64,000 bases of DNA, from the NCBI RefSeq assembly GCF_042676025.1, contig NZ_JBHTJP010000035.1:310001-374000 (forward strand), in the 5' to 3' direction. The notes under the pieces were generated by a model. It did no database searches and had not been told where the DNA came from. It was given only the letters and a program-made list of their open reading frames with translations. Below, piece by piece: positions 40,806 through 49,808 of the stretch. Within the stretch, counting starts at the first letter, position 1; the number at the start of each line of letters is the position of its first letter. Source of the DNA: Salinimicrobium gaetbulicola. Lineage in GTDB: Bacteria > Bacteroidota > Bacteroidia > Flavobacteriales > Flavobacteriaceae. A program made the translations under genes and the position numbers.

Positions 40806-41309
40806 ATGGATTTAAAAGAAATTCAAAATCTAATTAAATTCGTGGCCAAGTCCGGCGCCAGTGAAGTAAAACTGGAAATGGACGATGTGAAGATCACTAT
40901 TAAAACAGGATCTGAAGACAAAGAGACCACGATCGTTCAGCAGGTTCCTATGGGAGGAATGCATGCGCAGCCGCAAATGCCGCAGCAGTCACAGCAGCAA
41001 CAGGCTCCCGCAGCTCAGCCTGAAACTCCTTCTGCAGGAGAAGACAAATCTGCTGATGACAATTCGAAATACATCACTGTGAAGTCTCCAATTATTGGAA
41101 CTTTCTATAGAAAACCTTCCCCGGATAAAGATGCGTTCGTAGAAGTGGGAGATTCTATAAAGACCGGAGATGTACTTTGTGTGATCGAAGCAATGAAACT
41201 TTTCAACGAGATTGAAAGTGAAGTTTCAGGAAAGATCGTAAAAGTATTGGCTGATGACTCTTCTCCTGTAGAGTTTGACCAGCCGTTATTCTTAGTAGAT
41301 CCATCTTAA
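40806..41309 (+). CDS. accB: Biotin carboxyl carrier protein of acetyl-CoA carboxylase
   Basis: A 167-residue carrier. The N-terminal part (about 1-50) binds the carboxylase, a Gln/Pro/Ala-rich hinge (about 55-80, QPQMPQQSQQQQ) allows movement, and the C-terminal biotinyl domain has the lysine of VIEAMKLFNEIE (near 133). It lies 26 bases after fabH and 60 before accC. Confidence 0.96.
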   Translation: MDLKEIQNLIKFVAKSGASEVKLEMDDVKITIKTGSEDKETTIVQQVPMGGMHAQPQMPQQSQQQQAPAAQPETPSAGEDKSADDNSKYITVKSPIIGTFYRKPSPDKDAFVEVGDSIKTGDVLCVIEAMKLFNEIESEVSGKIVKVLADDSSPVEFDQPLFLVDPS

Positions 41310-41369
41310 TCTAATAATACCCAACAACAGCTGTAAGAAGTTTTACCCTACAGCCAAAACTATACAGGT

Positions 41370-42722
41370 ATGTTCAAAAAAATACTAATTGCCAACAGGG
41401 GTGAGATCGCCTTGCGCGTTATTCGCACCTGTAAGGAAATGGGCATAAAGACCGTGGCGGTATACTCTACTGCCGATGCCGAGAGTTTACACGTTCGGTT
41501 CGCCGATGAAGCCGTGTGTATTGGCCCTGCTCCCAGCAACCTTTCGTATCTTAAGATCTCCAATATAATCGCCGCAGCAGAGATCACCAATGCAGACGCG
41601 ATCCACCCGGGTTACGGATTCCTGGCAGAAAATGCCAAGTTCTCCAAGATCTGTGCTGAGCATGACATCAAGTTTATTGGTGCCAGCCCAGATATGATCG
41701 ATAAAATGGGAGATAAGGCAACCGCTAAGGCAACCATGAAAGCTGCCGGTGTACCTTGTGTTCCCGGGTCTGAAGGAATTCTTGAATCATATGAACAGGC
41801 AGAGAAGATCGCTGTCGATATGGGATTCCCGGTAATGTTGAAAGCAACTGCCGGTGGTGGTGGAAAAGGAATGCGTGCCGTTTGGAAGAAAGAGAACCTT
41901 CGTGCCGCATGGGATTCTGCCCGCCAGGAAGCCGCTGCTGCCTTTGGTAACGACGGGATGTACATGGAGAAACTTATTGAAGAGCCGCGCCATATCGAGA
42001 TCCAGGTAGTTGGGGACAGCTCAGGAAAGGCATGTCACCTTTCAGAAAGAGATTGCTCTGTTCAACGTCGTCACCAGAAACTTACAGAAGAAACACCATC
42101 TCCATTCATGACCGATAAGCTTCGGAAAGAAATGGGAGACGCGGCCGTGAAAGCAGCCGAATATATCAAATATGAAGGAGCGGGAACCGTGGAATTCCTT
42201 GTTGACAAGCACAGGAACTTCTACTTCATGGAAATGAACACTCGTATCCAGGTAGAGCACCCAATCACCGAACAGGTAATTGATTATGACCTCATCAGGG
42301 AACAAATTTTAGTCGCTGCAGGAATTCCAATTTCAGGAAAGAACTATTTCCCGCAGTTGCATTCCATAGAGTGTCGCATCAACGCAGAAGATCCTTACAA
42401 TGACTTCAGGCCGTCACCGGGAAGGATCACCAACCTTCACGCGCCGGGAGGTCATGGAGTAAGAATTGACACCCATGTTTACAGCGGTTATGTAATTCCG
42501 CCAAACTATGACTCGATGATCGCCAAATTGATCACCACTGCGCAAACCCGTGAAGAGGCCATCAGTAAAATGAAGCGCGCCCTTGACGAGTTCGTGATCG
42601 AAGGTGTGAAGACCACTATTCCTTTCCACAGACAATTGATGGATGAGCCCGATTATGTAAGCGGGAACTATACCACCAAATTCATGGAAGACTTCAAGAT
42701 GAAACCCATCGAAGAGAATTAA
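41370..42722 (+). CDS. accC: Biotin carboxylase subunit of acetyl-CoA carboxylase
   Basis: A 450-residue ATP-grasp enzyme that carboxylates biotin on AccB. Motifs: MFKKILIANRGEIALRVIRT at the start, HPGYGFLAENAKF (about 75), the glycine-rich ATP loop KATAGGGGKGMRAV (about 158), ERDCSVQRRHQKL (about 226) and FMEMNTRIQVEHPITE with metal and bicarbonate residues (about 286). Full length. Last gene of the fabH-accB-accC set. Confidence 0.97.
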   Translation: MFKKILIANRGEIALRVIRTCKEMGIKTVAVYSTADAESLHVRFADEAVCIGPAPSNLSYLKISNIIAAAEITNADAIHPGYGFLAENAKFSKICAEHDIKFIGASPDMIDKMGDKATAKATMKAAGVPCVPGSEGILESYEQAEKIAVDMGFPVMLKATAGGGGKGMRAVWKKENLRAAWDSARQEAAAAFGNDGMYMEKLIEEPRHIEIQVVGDSSGKACHLSERDCSVQRRHQKLTEETPSPFMTDKLRKEMGDAAVKAAEYIKYEGAGTVEFLVDKHRNFYFMEMNTRIQVEHPITEQVIDYDLIREQILVAAGIPISGKNYFPQLHSIECRINAEDPYNDFRPSPGRITNLHAPGGHGVRIDTHVYSGYVIPPNYDSMIAKLITTAQTREEAISKMKRALDEFVIEGVKTTIPFHRQLMDEPDYVSGNYTTKFMEDFKMKPIEEN

Positions 42723-42728
42723 TACAGG

Positions 42729-42754
42729 AGCCCCTTTTAAAAGGGGCTTTTTTT
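42729..42754 (+). terminator. Terminator after accC
   Basis: AGCCCCTTTT/AAAAGGGGCT self-complementary hairpin followed by T6. Confidence 0.92.
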
Positions 42755-42768
42755 ATGTCTTTTTTTTT

Positions 42769-42873
42769 GGGCGTTGCCCTACTTCGGCTGCGCCTTTAGT
42801 AGTGCCGGGCTATTCGTTTCTAGTTTTTAAAAGCGGCTGCTTTTAAAAAGCTATCCCCTGCTATCCCTAACGC
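42769..42873. repeat. Extragenic palindromic repeat candidate (REP-like)
   Basis: Begins GGGCGTTGCCC and ends CTATCCCTAACGC, so the outer ends are partly inverted (GCGTT/AACGC). Inside is a perfect 11-base inverted repeat TTTTTAAAAGC/GCTTTTAAAAA (42824-42849). I recall similar GGGCGTT...TATCCCTAACGC elements between genes in many flavobacterial genomes; no second full copy is in this window. Confidence 0.5.
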
Positions 42874-42916
42874 ATAAATTCCTAATTTAGGGCGGTAAGA
42901 AAACTAACTTATATAT

Positions 42917-44032
42917 ATGAATTTTTCCTTCTGGGAGCAGGACACCTGGTTTAATAATATAGATTTTACGATCATAGGAAGTGGAATCACAGGACTTAAC
43001 TGTGCCTGGAGATTGAAACAACGCTTTCCGGCTGCGAAGGTTCTTGTGTTGGAACGCGGATTGTTGCCCAATGGAGCCAGCACTAAAAATGCTGGATTTG
43101 CCTGCTTCGGAAGCCTAAGCGAGATCCTGGATGACCTGAATTCCCATTCCGAAGAAGAAGTGGTGGAGCTGGTGGAAAAGCGTGTAAAAGGCCTGGAAAT
43201 GCTTCGGAAGAATTTGGGAGATACCAACATTGGATTTCATAAGTTCGGGGGGTACGAACTCTTTACACACCAGGATAAAGAACTGTTTCTGGAATGCGTT
43301 TCAAAAATGGCTGCTGTGAACAGGCTTTTGAAGCCGGTTTTCAAAGAGGAGGTGTTCAGCCTGCAGCCAAATAAATTCGGATTTAAGCAAATTGGCCCGC
43401 AATTGATCTTCAATAAATTTGAGGGACAATTAGATACCGGGAAGATGATGAGCACCCTTTTGCATAAAGTACAAAGTTGCCGGGTGAAGATCCTGAACAA
43501 TACGGAGGTCATCGGGTTTTCTGAAACTGGTACTTCCGTAGAAGTAAAGACAGAGAACTTTAGTTTTAAAACAAATAAACTGCTGATCGCGACCAACGGT
43601 TTCGCTTCGCAGTTGGGACTTTCAGAAGTAAATCCCGCCAGGGCCCAGGTTTTGATCACCAAACCTATTGAAAACCTTGAACTCAAGGGCACTTTTCACC
43701 TGGATAAAGGGTATTACTACTTCAGAAATGTGAATGACAGAATCCTTTTTGGCGGTGGCCGAAACCTTGATTTCAAGGCAGAGGAAACTACAGAACTTGA
43801 GTTGACAGAACTTATTCAGGACAAACTGGAAGAATTGCTTCAAGCTACCATCCTTCCGGGTAAAGACGTGAAGATAGAACACCGCTGGAGCGGGATCATG
43901 GGCGTGGGAGCTCAAAAGAAACCTGTTCTAAAACAGATTTCAGAAAATGTATTTTGCGGCGTTCGCCTGGGGGGAATGGGCGTTGCTATTGGAAGCCAGG
44001 TTGGTAGAGAACTGGCAGATCTTATTGATTGA
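42917..44032 (+). CDS. FAD-dependent oxidoreductase of the DAO family
   Basis: A 371-residue flavoenzyme. The N-terminal FAD-binding Rossmann motif is TIIGSGITGLNCAWRL (about 15-30) with the acidic end of strand 2 in VLVLERG (about 50). STKNAGFACFGS (about 55-66) contacts FAD, and the C-terminal GIMGVGAQKKPVL and GVRLGGMGVAIGSQVG close the FAD site as in D-amino-acid oxidase-type enzymes. Substrate unknown. Its stop lies 3 bases before mtgA, so it is likely in the same transcript with the two genes that follow. Confidence 0.88.
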   Translation: MNFSFWEQDTWFNNIDFTIIGSGITGLNCAWRLKQRFPAAKVLVLERGLLPNGASTKNAGFACFGSLSEILDDLNSHSEEEVVELVEKRVKGLEMLRKNLGDTNIGFHKFGGYELFTHQDKELFLECVSKMAAVNRLLKPVFKEEVFSLQPNKFGFKQIGPQLIFNKFEGQLDTGKMMSTLLHKVQSCRVKILNNTEVIGFSETGTSVEVKTENFSFKTNKLLIATNGFASQLGLSEVNPARAQVLITKPIENLELKGTFHLDKGYYYFRNVNDRILFGGGRNLDFKAEETTELELTELIQDKLEELLQATILPGKDVKIEHRWSGIMGVGAQKKPVLKQISENVFCGVRLGGMGVAIGSQVGRELADLID

Positions 44033-44035
44033 TAT

Positions 44036-44704
44036 ATGATAAAAAAACTATTCCGGTTTATATTTAAGATAATAGGCTGGTTCCTGCTGATAAGCTTTTT
44101 GTTGGTGCTGATCTACAAATGGCTGCCGGTGCCTTATACACCGTTGATGGCAATCAGGTACTTTGAACATCCCGAAGAAAAGCTCAGGCATGACTGGGTG
44201 CCCATGGAAAAGATCTCCCAAAACCTTCAACTGGCGGTTATTGGAAGTGAAGACCAAAACTTCCTGAACCATAACGGATTCGATTACAAGGCGATTCAAA
44301 AAGCGATAGAATCAAATAATAAAGGAAAACGAACCCGCGGTGCAAGTACGATTTCTCAGCAAACAGCCAAAAATGTGTTCTTATGGCCGCAAAGGAATTG
44401 GTTTCGAAAGGGGATGGAGGTGTACTTCACCTTTTTGATCGAACTTACCTGGAGTAAGGAGCGTATCCTTGAGGTGTATCTCAACAGCATTGAAATGGGG
44501 AAAGGCATTTATGGAGCTGAAGCTGCGGCACAGGCCTGGTTTGGAAAAAGTGCTGCGAAACTTAGTCCGCATGAGGCTGCAGCAATTGCCGCGATCCTTC
44601 CGAACCCAAGAGAATATCGTGCAAACCCGGCCAGTAATTATATTCAGCAGCGAAAGTCCTGGATCGTCAGACAAATGTATAATCTTGGAAAATTGAAATT
44701 CTAA
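44036..44704 (+). CDS. mtgA: Monofunctional peptidoglycan glycosyltransferase
   Basis: A 222-residue membrane-anchored GT51 enzyme that polymerises lipid II into glycan strands. One N-terminal helix (about 8-30) precedes the GT51 domain with motifs AVIGSEDQNFLNHNGFD (catalytic Glu), RGASTISQQTAKN, KERILEVYLNSIEMG and AAAIAAILPNPREY. No transpeptidase domain follows, which sets it apart from class A penicillin-binding proteins. The stop codon overlaps the start of the next gene (TAATG). Confidence 0.95.
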   Translation: MIKKLFRFIFKIIGWFLLISFLLVLIYKWLPVPYTPLMAIRYFEHPEEKLRHDWVPMEKISQNLQLAVIGSEDQNFLNHNGFDYKAIQKAIESNNKGKRTRGASTISQQTAKNVFLWPQRNWFRKGMEVYFTFLIELTWSKERILEVYLNSIEMGKGIYGAEAAAQAWFGKSAAKLSPHEAAAIAAILPNPREYRANPASNYIQQRKSWIVRQMYNLGKLKF

Positions 44705-45153
44705 TGGAGAAGAAACAGCTTTTATGGGATGCCTGCATGAATTATGTGGAAGAACGGATCAGGAGGATAGAAACTGCGATCAAGGATCTGGAAGACGCGC
44801 TCAAGCTGGAGACCAAATGCTCCATGGGTGACAAATATGAGACCGGAAGGGCCATGTTGCATCTTGAATTCGAAAAGCTTTCTGGACAGCATGAAGAATA
44901 CAGAAAGCTCAAGAAGACCCTCAGAATGATCGAACCTAAAAAAGTATTCGAAACTGTTAGTTTCGGGGCAGCAATTAATACTGACGGACCAAACTATTTC
45001 ATATCTATTCCGGCGGGAGAGATCAAGCTCAGAGATGAAGTTTTCTACGCTGTGGGAGCGAGTGCTCCTATCGCTAGGGCTTTAAGCGGGAAGAAATCGG
45101 GTGAATCGGTTACATTTAATGGAAAAGCGATCTTTATAAAATCTGTTTTTTAA
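44704..45153 (+). CDS. GreA/GreB C-terminal-like protein (often mislabelled 3-oxoacyl-ACP synthase)
   Basis: A 149-residue protein with an N-terminal coiled-coil (about 10-75, heptads in RIRRIETAIKDLEDALKLE) and a C-terminal beta domain like that of GreA/GreB and Rnk (about 80-149; FYAVGASAPIARALSGKKSGE then VTFNGKAIFIKS). This resembles a transcription elongation factor that enters the RNA polymerase secondary channel. I recall that databases call such flavobacterial proteins 3-oxoacyl-ACP synthase, but no condensing-enzyme motif is present. Translationally coupled to mtgA by a TAATG overlap. Function inferred. Confidence 0.7.
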   Translation: MEKKQLLWDACMNYVEERIRRIETAIKDLEDALKLETKCSMGDKYETGRAMLHLEFEKLSGQHEEYRKLKKTLRMIEPKKVFETVSFGAAINTDGPNYFISIPAGEIKLRDEVFYAVGASAPIARALSGKKSGESVTFNGKAIFIKSVF

Positions 45154-45168
45154 TTACTGATTTTGCTG

Positions 45169-46137
45169 TTACCGCAGGCGTTTGGTAAAAAGTTCTTCCG
45201 GAATATCCAGGCTAACAATACTTCCAATTTTTAAAGCCTCAGGATGTTCGAATAGCAGAAATTCCTTTCCAACTTGCGCTTCAGTTAAATAATGACTCCC
45301 TCGGAAAAAAGAATTTGTGACCACCCCTTCAAATCCTATATCTTCTGATAACTTAATTTCATGTGGATAGATCACCAGCTTTTTGCGACGATCAACATCG
45401 GGAATGAACTGGTCTGCCGGTAATTCATTCACCTCTCCAAAAAGGGAAGCCACATAGGCGTTTTTGGGATTCTTGTACAACTGCTCGGGGCTTCCTTTCG
45501 CGATGATTCTCCCGGCTTTCATGGCCAGGGTCGTGTCGGCATAAGAAAGCGCATCTGTACTGTCATGGGTGGCGATTATGACCGTAATATTATTTTTCTT
45601 TAGATAAGAAAAGAGATTTCTACGAAGCTTATTCTTTCTGAAGTGATCAATATGGCTGAAAGGTTCGTCCAGCAATAATACTTCCGGAGGCTTGGCAAGC
45701 ACTCTTGCCAGTGCTACCCGCTGTTGCTGGCCACCACTCAGAAATTTGGCCTTTACCTTGGCGAATTTCTGCATCTCGACCAATTCCAGTAATTCACTTA
45801 CCCGTTGCTGTTTCTTGCGGGGATACATATTGGAGAGATGCTTCCCGATATTTTCGGCTACGGTAAGCGGTGGCATAAGGTCAAAATCCTGAGTTAGGTA
45901 TTTCATAAATTCCTCTCCCGGGACCAGGTTGAAGTTGGGTCCCAGCAATTGCTTGTCATCCCAGAAGATCCTTCCGTCTACATGATGTAGTCCATAAATG
46001 GATTGTAGTAACGTACTTTTTCCGGAGCCACTTGCCCCGATGATCGAAACATTTTCACCTTTTTGAATAGAAAAACTAAGGTTCCTTAAAATTGGTTTTT
46101 CGGTGTACCCGAAGGAGAGATTCCTGACCCGTAACAT
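45169..46137 (-). CDS. ABC transporter ATP-binding protein, PotA/FbpC-like, no permease nearby
   Basis: A 322-residue ATPase with Walker A GASGSGKSTLL (about 36-46), Q-loop LTQDFDLMPPLT, signature LSGGQQQRVALARVLA (about 134), Walker B VLLLDEPFSHID and switch His in IIATHDSTDAL. A C-terminal TOBE-like domain (about 240-322) is typical of polyamine, iron and sulfate importers. No permease or binding protein is adjacent, so its partner is encoded elsewhere or it has another job. Confidence 0.9.
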   Translation of the reverse strand: MLRVRNLSFGYTEKPILRNLSFSIQKGENVSIIGASGSGKSTLLQSIYGLHHVDGRIFWDDKQLLGPNFNLVPGEEFMKYLTQDFDLMPPLTVAENIGKHLSNMYPRKKQQRVSELLELVEMQKFAKVKAKFLSGGQQQRVALARVLAKPPEVLLLDEPFSHIDHFRKNKLRRNLFSYLKKNNITVIIATHDSTDALSYADTTLAMKAGRIIAKGSPEQLYKNPKNAYVASLFGEVNELPADQFIPDVDRRKKLVIYPHEIKLSEDIGFEGVVTNSFFRGSHYLTEAQVGKEFLLFEHPEALKIGSIVSLDIPEELFTKRLR

Positions 46138-46179
46138 AACTGGCGGTTTAGTTCTTACAAAATTAAAGTTTAGAAAATG

Positions 46180-46206
46180 AAAAAGCCTTCCGAAGAAGGC
46201 TTTTTT
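46180..46206 (-). terminator. Terminator of the prolyl oligopeptidase gene
   Basis: AAAAGCCTTC-CGAA-GAAGGCTTTT stem, 22 bases after the minus-strand stop; A/T-rich tails on both sides. Confidence 0.92.
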
Positions 46207-46227
46207 ATAGAATATTTTGAAGGTTTG

Positions 46228-48375
46228 TTATTGTACCTCCTTTGAATTAGGTAACGCTTCAAAACCCATGTTATACAAAGTGAATCCAAAGATATCTGCA
46301 TACTGCTCAATGGTCTTGCTCACAGGAGTACCCGCGCCGTGTCCGGCATTGGTCTCGATCCTGATCAATACTGGGTTGTCACCGGTTTGCTTATCCTGAA
46401 GCTCGGCAGCGAACTTGAATGAATGTGCAGGCACCACGCGATCATCGTGATCACCTGTGGTAACCATGGTCGCTGGATATTCCACTTCTTCCTTCACATT
46501 GTGAACAGGAGAATAACCTTTAAGGTATTGGAACATTTCTTCGTTATCCTGTGCGGTACCATAATCGTAAGCCCATCCTGCACCCGCAGTAAAGGTGTGG
46601 TAACGCAACATGTCAAGCACACCTACCGCAGGTAAGGCGACTTTCATAAGTTCAGGTCTTTGGGTCATGGTAGCACCAACTAACAAACCTCCGTTAGAAC
46701 CACCGCGAATAGCAAGGTAATCGCTGGAGGTGTAATTGTTGTCGATAAGATATTCAGCTGCAGCAATGAAATCGTCAAAAACATTTTGCTTTTGAAGCTT
46801 GGTTCCCGCATCGTGCCATTCTTTTCCATACTCTCCACCCCCGCGTAGGTTTGGAACCGCATAAATACCTCCCTGTTCCATCCAAACAGCATTCGCGATG
46901 CTGAAAGATGGCGTAAGGCTAATGTTGAATCCGCCGTAACCGTAAAGAATGGTCGGGTTTTTCCCGTTCATTTCAAGACCTTTTTTGTGCGTAATAATCA
47001 TTGGAACTTTTGTCCCATCCTTAGAGGTAAAGAAAACTTGTTCGCTGGTGTACTCCTCCGGATTAAAATCGATAGCCGGTTTATTGTACAGTTCAGAAGT
47101 ACCTTCTTCGATCTGGTATTTGTAAATACTTCCCGGAGTTACGTAGTTCGTAAAGCTGTAGTATAGTTCTGTTTCTTCTTTTTTAGCGCTGAATCCTCCT
47201 GCAGATCCTACTCCCGGAAGTTCTACTTCTCTAACCATCTTACCATCGTAGTCGTACTGCATCACTTTTGATACGGCATCGATCATGTACTCGGTAAAGA
47301 AATAGCCACCTGCGGTAGACGGGCTAAGTACATTCTCTGTTTCAGGAATGAATTCCTCCCAGTTTTCTGGTGTTGGATTAGCAGCATCAACCGTTACGAT
47401 CTTGCGGTTTGGCGCATCCAGGTTTGTTACTATATACAATTTGGAACCTACATTTTCGATCACAAAACTGTCTGATTTCTCGTGATCAAGAATGGTCACC
47501 AATTCAGAATTTTCCTTTGTAAGGTCCATCATGAACAATTTTCCTCCTGAAGTTGAATTTCTGGCAGAAATGAACAGGTAATTGTTGTCTTCGGAAACGC
47601 TTCCTCCTACATATCTGTGTTTTTGGTCAGCAGTACCACCGAAGACAAGTTTGTCTTCATCCTGGCTGGTGCCCAGCTCATGATAGTACAACTTATGCTG
47701 ATCTGTCTTGGCAGAAAGTTCACTTCCTTCAGGCTTGTCATAGCTTGAATAGTAGAAACCTTCATTCCCTTTCCAGGAAAGTCCGCTGAATTTGACATTC
47801 TGGATGGTGTCTTCTTTGATCTCTCTGGATTCGGCATCCATAACGATCACCTTTCTCCAGTCACTTCCGCCTTCAGAAATGCTGTAGGCCACCATTTTTC
47901 CATTTTCAGAAAAGTTCATACCTCCCAAAGAAGTAGTTCCATCCTCGCTGAACTTGTTGGGATCAAGGAAAACTTCCGGCGTGTCATTTTCAGATTTCTT
48001 ACGGTAGAGAACGTATTGGTTCTGCAACCCGTCGTTTTTGTAGAAATAAATATAGTCCCCTTCTTTAAACGGAGCGCCGATCTTCTCGTAGTTCCATAGT
48101 TCAGAAAGGCGATTTTTAAGCTCCTCTCTAAAAGGGATATTTTCAAGGTATCCGAAAGTGACCTCATTCTGGGCTTTTACCCAGGCTTCGGTTTCGGCAC
48201 TACGGTCGTCCTCCAGCCAGCGGTACGGGTCTTTGACATCGGTTCCGAAGTAAGTATCGACGGTATCCACTTTTTTAGTTTCAGGATATTCCAATGATGT
48301 TGTGTTTTTTGTTGTTTGACTTCCGCAGGAAACAAGAGCTCCGGCTGCGAAAAGACTCATAATTATTCTTTTCAT
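46228..48375 (-). CDS. Prolyl oligopeptidase family lipoprotein (S9A)
   Basis: A 715-residue exported serine peptidase that cuts short proline-containing peptides. Lipobox ALVSC (Cys about residue 17). A seven-bladed propeller (about 90-440) guards an alpha/beta hydrolase domain with the nucleophile in AIRGGSNGGLLVGA (about residue 558), Asp in VTTGDHDDRVVPAHS and His in NAGHGAGTP near the end. Start features VDTYFGTDVKDPYRWLEDD are typical of the family. Confidence 0.95.
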   Translation of the reverse strand: MKRIIMSLFAAGALVSCGSQTTKNTTSLEYPETKKVDTVDTYFGTDVKDPYRWLEDDRSAETEAWVKAQNEVTFGYLENIPFREELKNRLSELWNYEKIGAPFKEGDYIYFYKNDGLQNQYVLYRKKSENDTPEVFLDPNKFSEDGTTSLGGMNFSENGKMVAYSISEGGSDWRKVIVMDAESREIKEDTIQNVKFSGLSWKGNEGFYYSSYDKPEGSELSAKTDQHKLYYHELGTSQDEDKLVFGGTADQKHRYVGGSVSEDNNYLFISARNSTSGGKLFMMDLTKENSELVTILDHEKSDSFVIENVGSKLYIVTNLDAPNRKIVTVDAANPTPENWEEFIPETENVLSPSTAGGYFFTEYMIDAVSKVMQYDYDGKMVREVELPGVGSAGGFSAKKEETELYYSFTNYVTPGSIYKYQIEEGTSELYNKPAIDFNPEEYTSEQVFFTSKDGTKVPMIITHKKGLEMNGKNPTILYGYGGFNISLTPSFSIANAVWMEQGGIYAVPNLRGGGEYGKEWHDAGTKLQKQNVFDDFIAAAEYLIDNNYTSSDYLAIRGGSNGGLLVGATMTQRPELMKVALPAVGVLDMLRYHTFTAGAGWAYDYGTAQDNEEMFQYLKGYSPVHNVKEEVEYPATMVTTGDHDDRVVPAHSFKFAAELQDKQTGDNPVLIRIETNAGHGAGTPVSKTIEQYADIFGFTLYNMGFEALPNSKEVQ

Positions 48376-48444
48376 TAGTGAGTGTTTTGTGAAGAACCTA
48401 AAAGTAAATAAATTCTTTCAAATTATGAACCCACCCCAATAAAT

Positions 48445-48470
48445 AAAGCCGCCCATAAAAGGCGGCTTAT
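48445..48470 (-). terminator. Terminator of asd
   Basis: AAGCCGCC-N7-GGCGGCTT stem 20 bases after the asd stop. Confidence 0.85.
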
Positions 48471-48489
48471 ATTTGTCATTTTCTGAAGC

Positions 48490-49479
48490 TTACACCAGCT
48501 TGTTCTCAATAAGATATTCTGCGATTTGCACGGCATTTGTAGCAGCCCCTTTCCGAAGGTTGTCTGCCACGATCCACATATTCAGGGAATTTGGCTGTGA
48601 AAGATCCCTGCGGATCCTTCCGACGAACACATCATCCTTACCTTCTGCGTAGATAGGCATAGGATAAGTATTCACATCAAGGTTGTCCTGCACGGTAATT
48701 CCCGGGAAATCGCTCAATAATCTTCGCAGCTCATTGATCTCGAAGTCATTTTCAAAAGTGATGTTCACGGCTTCGCTGTGTCCGCCAACCACGGGAATAC
48801 GAATCGCAGTAGCGGTTACCGCAACCGTATCATCCTGCAAGATCTTTTTGGTTTCATTGGTGAGCTTCATTTCTTCCTTGGTGTAGCCGTTCTCCTCAAA
48901 AACATCGCAATGCGGGATCGCGTTTCTGTGAATTGGGTATGGATATGCCATTTCTCCCTGCTCACCTTTATATTCGTTTTCCAGTTGCTGAACAGCTTTC
49001 ACGCCTGTACCGGTAATAGATTGATATGTGGAAACTACTACCCGTTTTATCTTATATTTCTTGTGAAGTGGTGAAAGAGCCATCACCATTTGAATGGTGG
49101 AACAGTTAGGATTGGCAATGATCTTATCTTCGGAAGTCAGTTCGGAAGCATTGATCTCAGGAACCACTAACTTATTGTTCGGGTTCATTCTCCAGGCCGA
49201 AGAATTATCGATCACCGTGGTGCCGGCTTCAGCAAATTTAGGAGCCCACTCCAGGGAAGTATCTCCTCCTGCCGAAAAAAGGGCAATATCAGGTCTGGCT
49301 GAAACTGCCTCCTCCATGCTTACCACTTCATATTCCTTTCCTTGAAATTCAAGCTTTGTTCCAACAGATCTTTCTGAAGCCACCGGAATTAATTCGGTAA
49401 GCGGGAAGTTCCTTTCTGCCAGTACTTTTAACATAACCTGCCCTACCATCCCGGTAGCGCCAACTACTGCAACTTTCAT
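48490..49479 (-). CDS. asd: Aspartate-semialdehyde dehydrogenase
   Basis: A 329-residue enzyme that makes aspartate semialdehyde for lysine/diaminopimelate, threonine and methionine synthesis. NADP-binding VAVVGATGMVGQVMLKVL at the N terminus, catalytic Cys in IANPNCSTIQM (about 128), substrate His in RIPVVGGHSEAVNI (about 246), and the TYQSITGTG loop identify it. Full length. Confidence 0.96.
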   Translation of the reverse strand: MKVAVVGATGMVGQVMLKVLAERNFPLTELIPVASERSVGTKLEFQGKEYEVVSMEEAVSARPDIALFSAGGDTSLEWAPKFAEAGTTVIDNSSAWRMNPNNKLVVPEINASELTSEDKIIANPNCSTIQMVMALSPLHKKYKIKRVVVSTYQSITGTGVKAVQQLENEYKGEQGEMAYPYPIHRNAIPHCDVFEENGYTKEEMKLTNETKKILQDDTVAVTATAIRIPVVGGHSEAVNITFENDFEINELRRLLSDFPGITVQDNLDVNTYPMPIYAEGKDDVFVGRIRRDLSQPNSLNMWIVADNLRKGAATNAVQIAEYLIENKLV

Positions 49480-49808
49480 ATGAATATTTTTAATTCCGTC
49501 TGTATAAAGGACGGGTTTTTCTATTGTTTGAATGGATGTATCAAGAAGCGTTCCCTGATTTCCAGTGGCAAAGGTATTGTACTGGTATTAATTAAAAGAA
49601 GACGATTATCATAAAAGTTATAGGAATAAATAATTTATAACCACTTTGTACAATTTGTTAAAAATGGAGCATTAGAAAAAAAGACCCCGCCTTTTGAGCG
49701 GGGTTTTATTATTAAAATATGTAGCGTAGCGGTTACTACGAGCGTTAATTCATTTTCAATACCTGAATTTCAGGTCCAACAAAAATAAGGAATTAAGATA
49801 AACTGGGA
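49480..49808. other. Intergenic stretch between asd and mscL
   Basis: No gene found. It holds the mscL-side terminator at 49684-49707 and a short hairpin CCGTC-N9-GACGG followed by GTTTTT at 49496-49519, which on the minus strand lies in the asd leader. The rest is AT-rich; CCTGAATTTCAGG at about 49764 is a small palindrome of unknown role. Confidence 0.5.
49684..49707 (-). terminator. Terminator downstream of mscL
   Basis: ACCCCGC-CTTTTGA-GCGGGGT stem with A/T tails, about 100 bases after the mscL stop. Confidence 0.85.
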
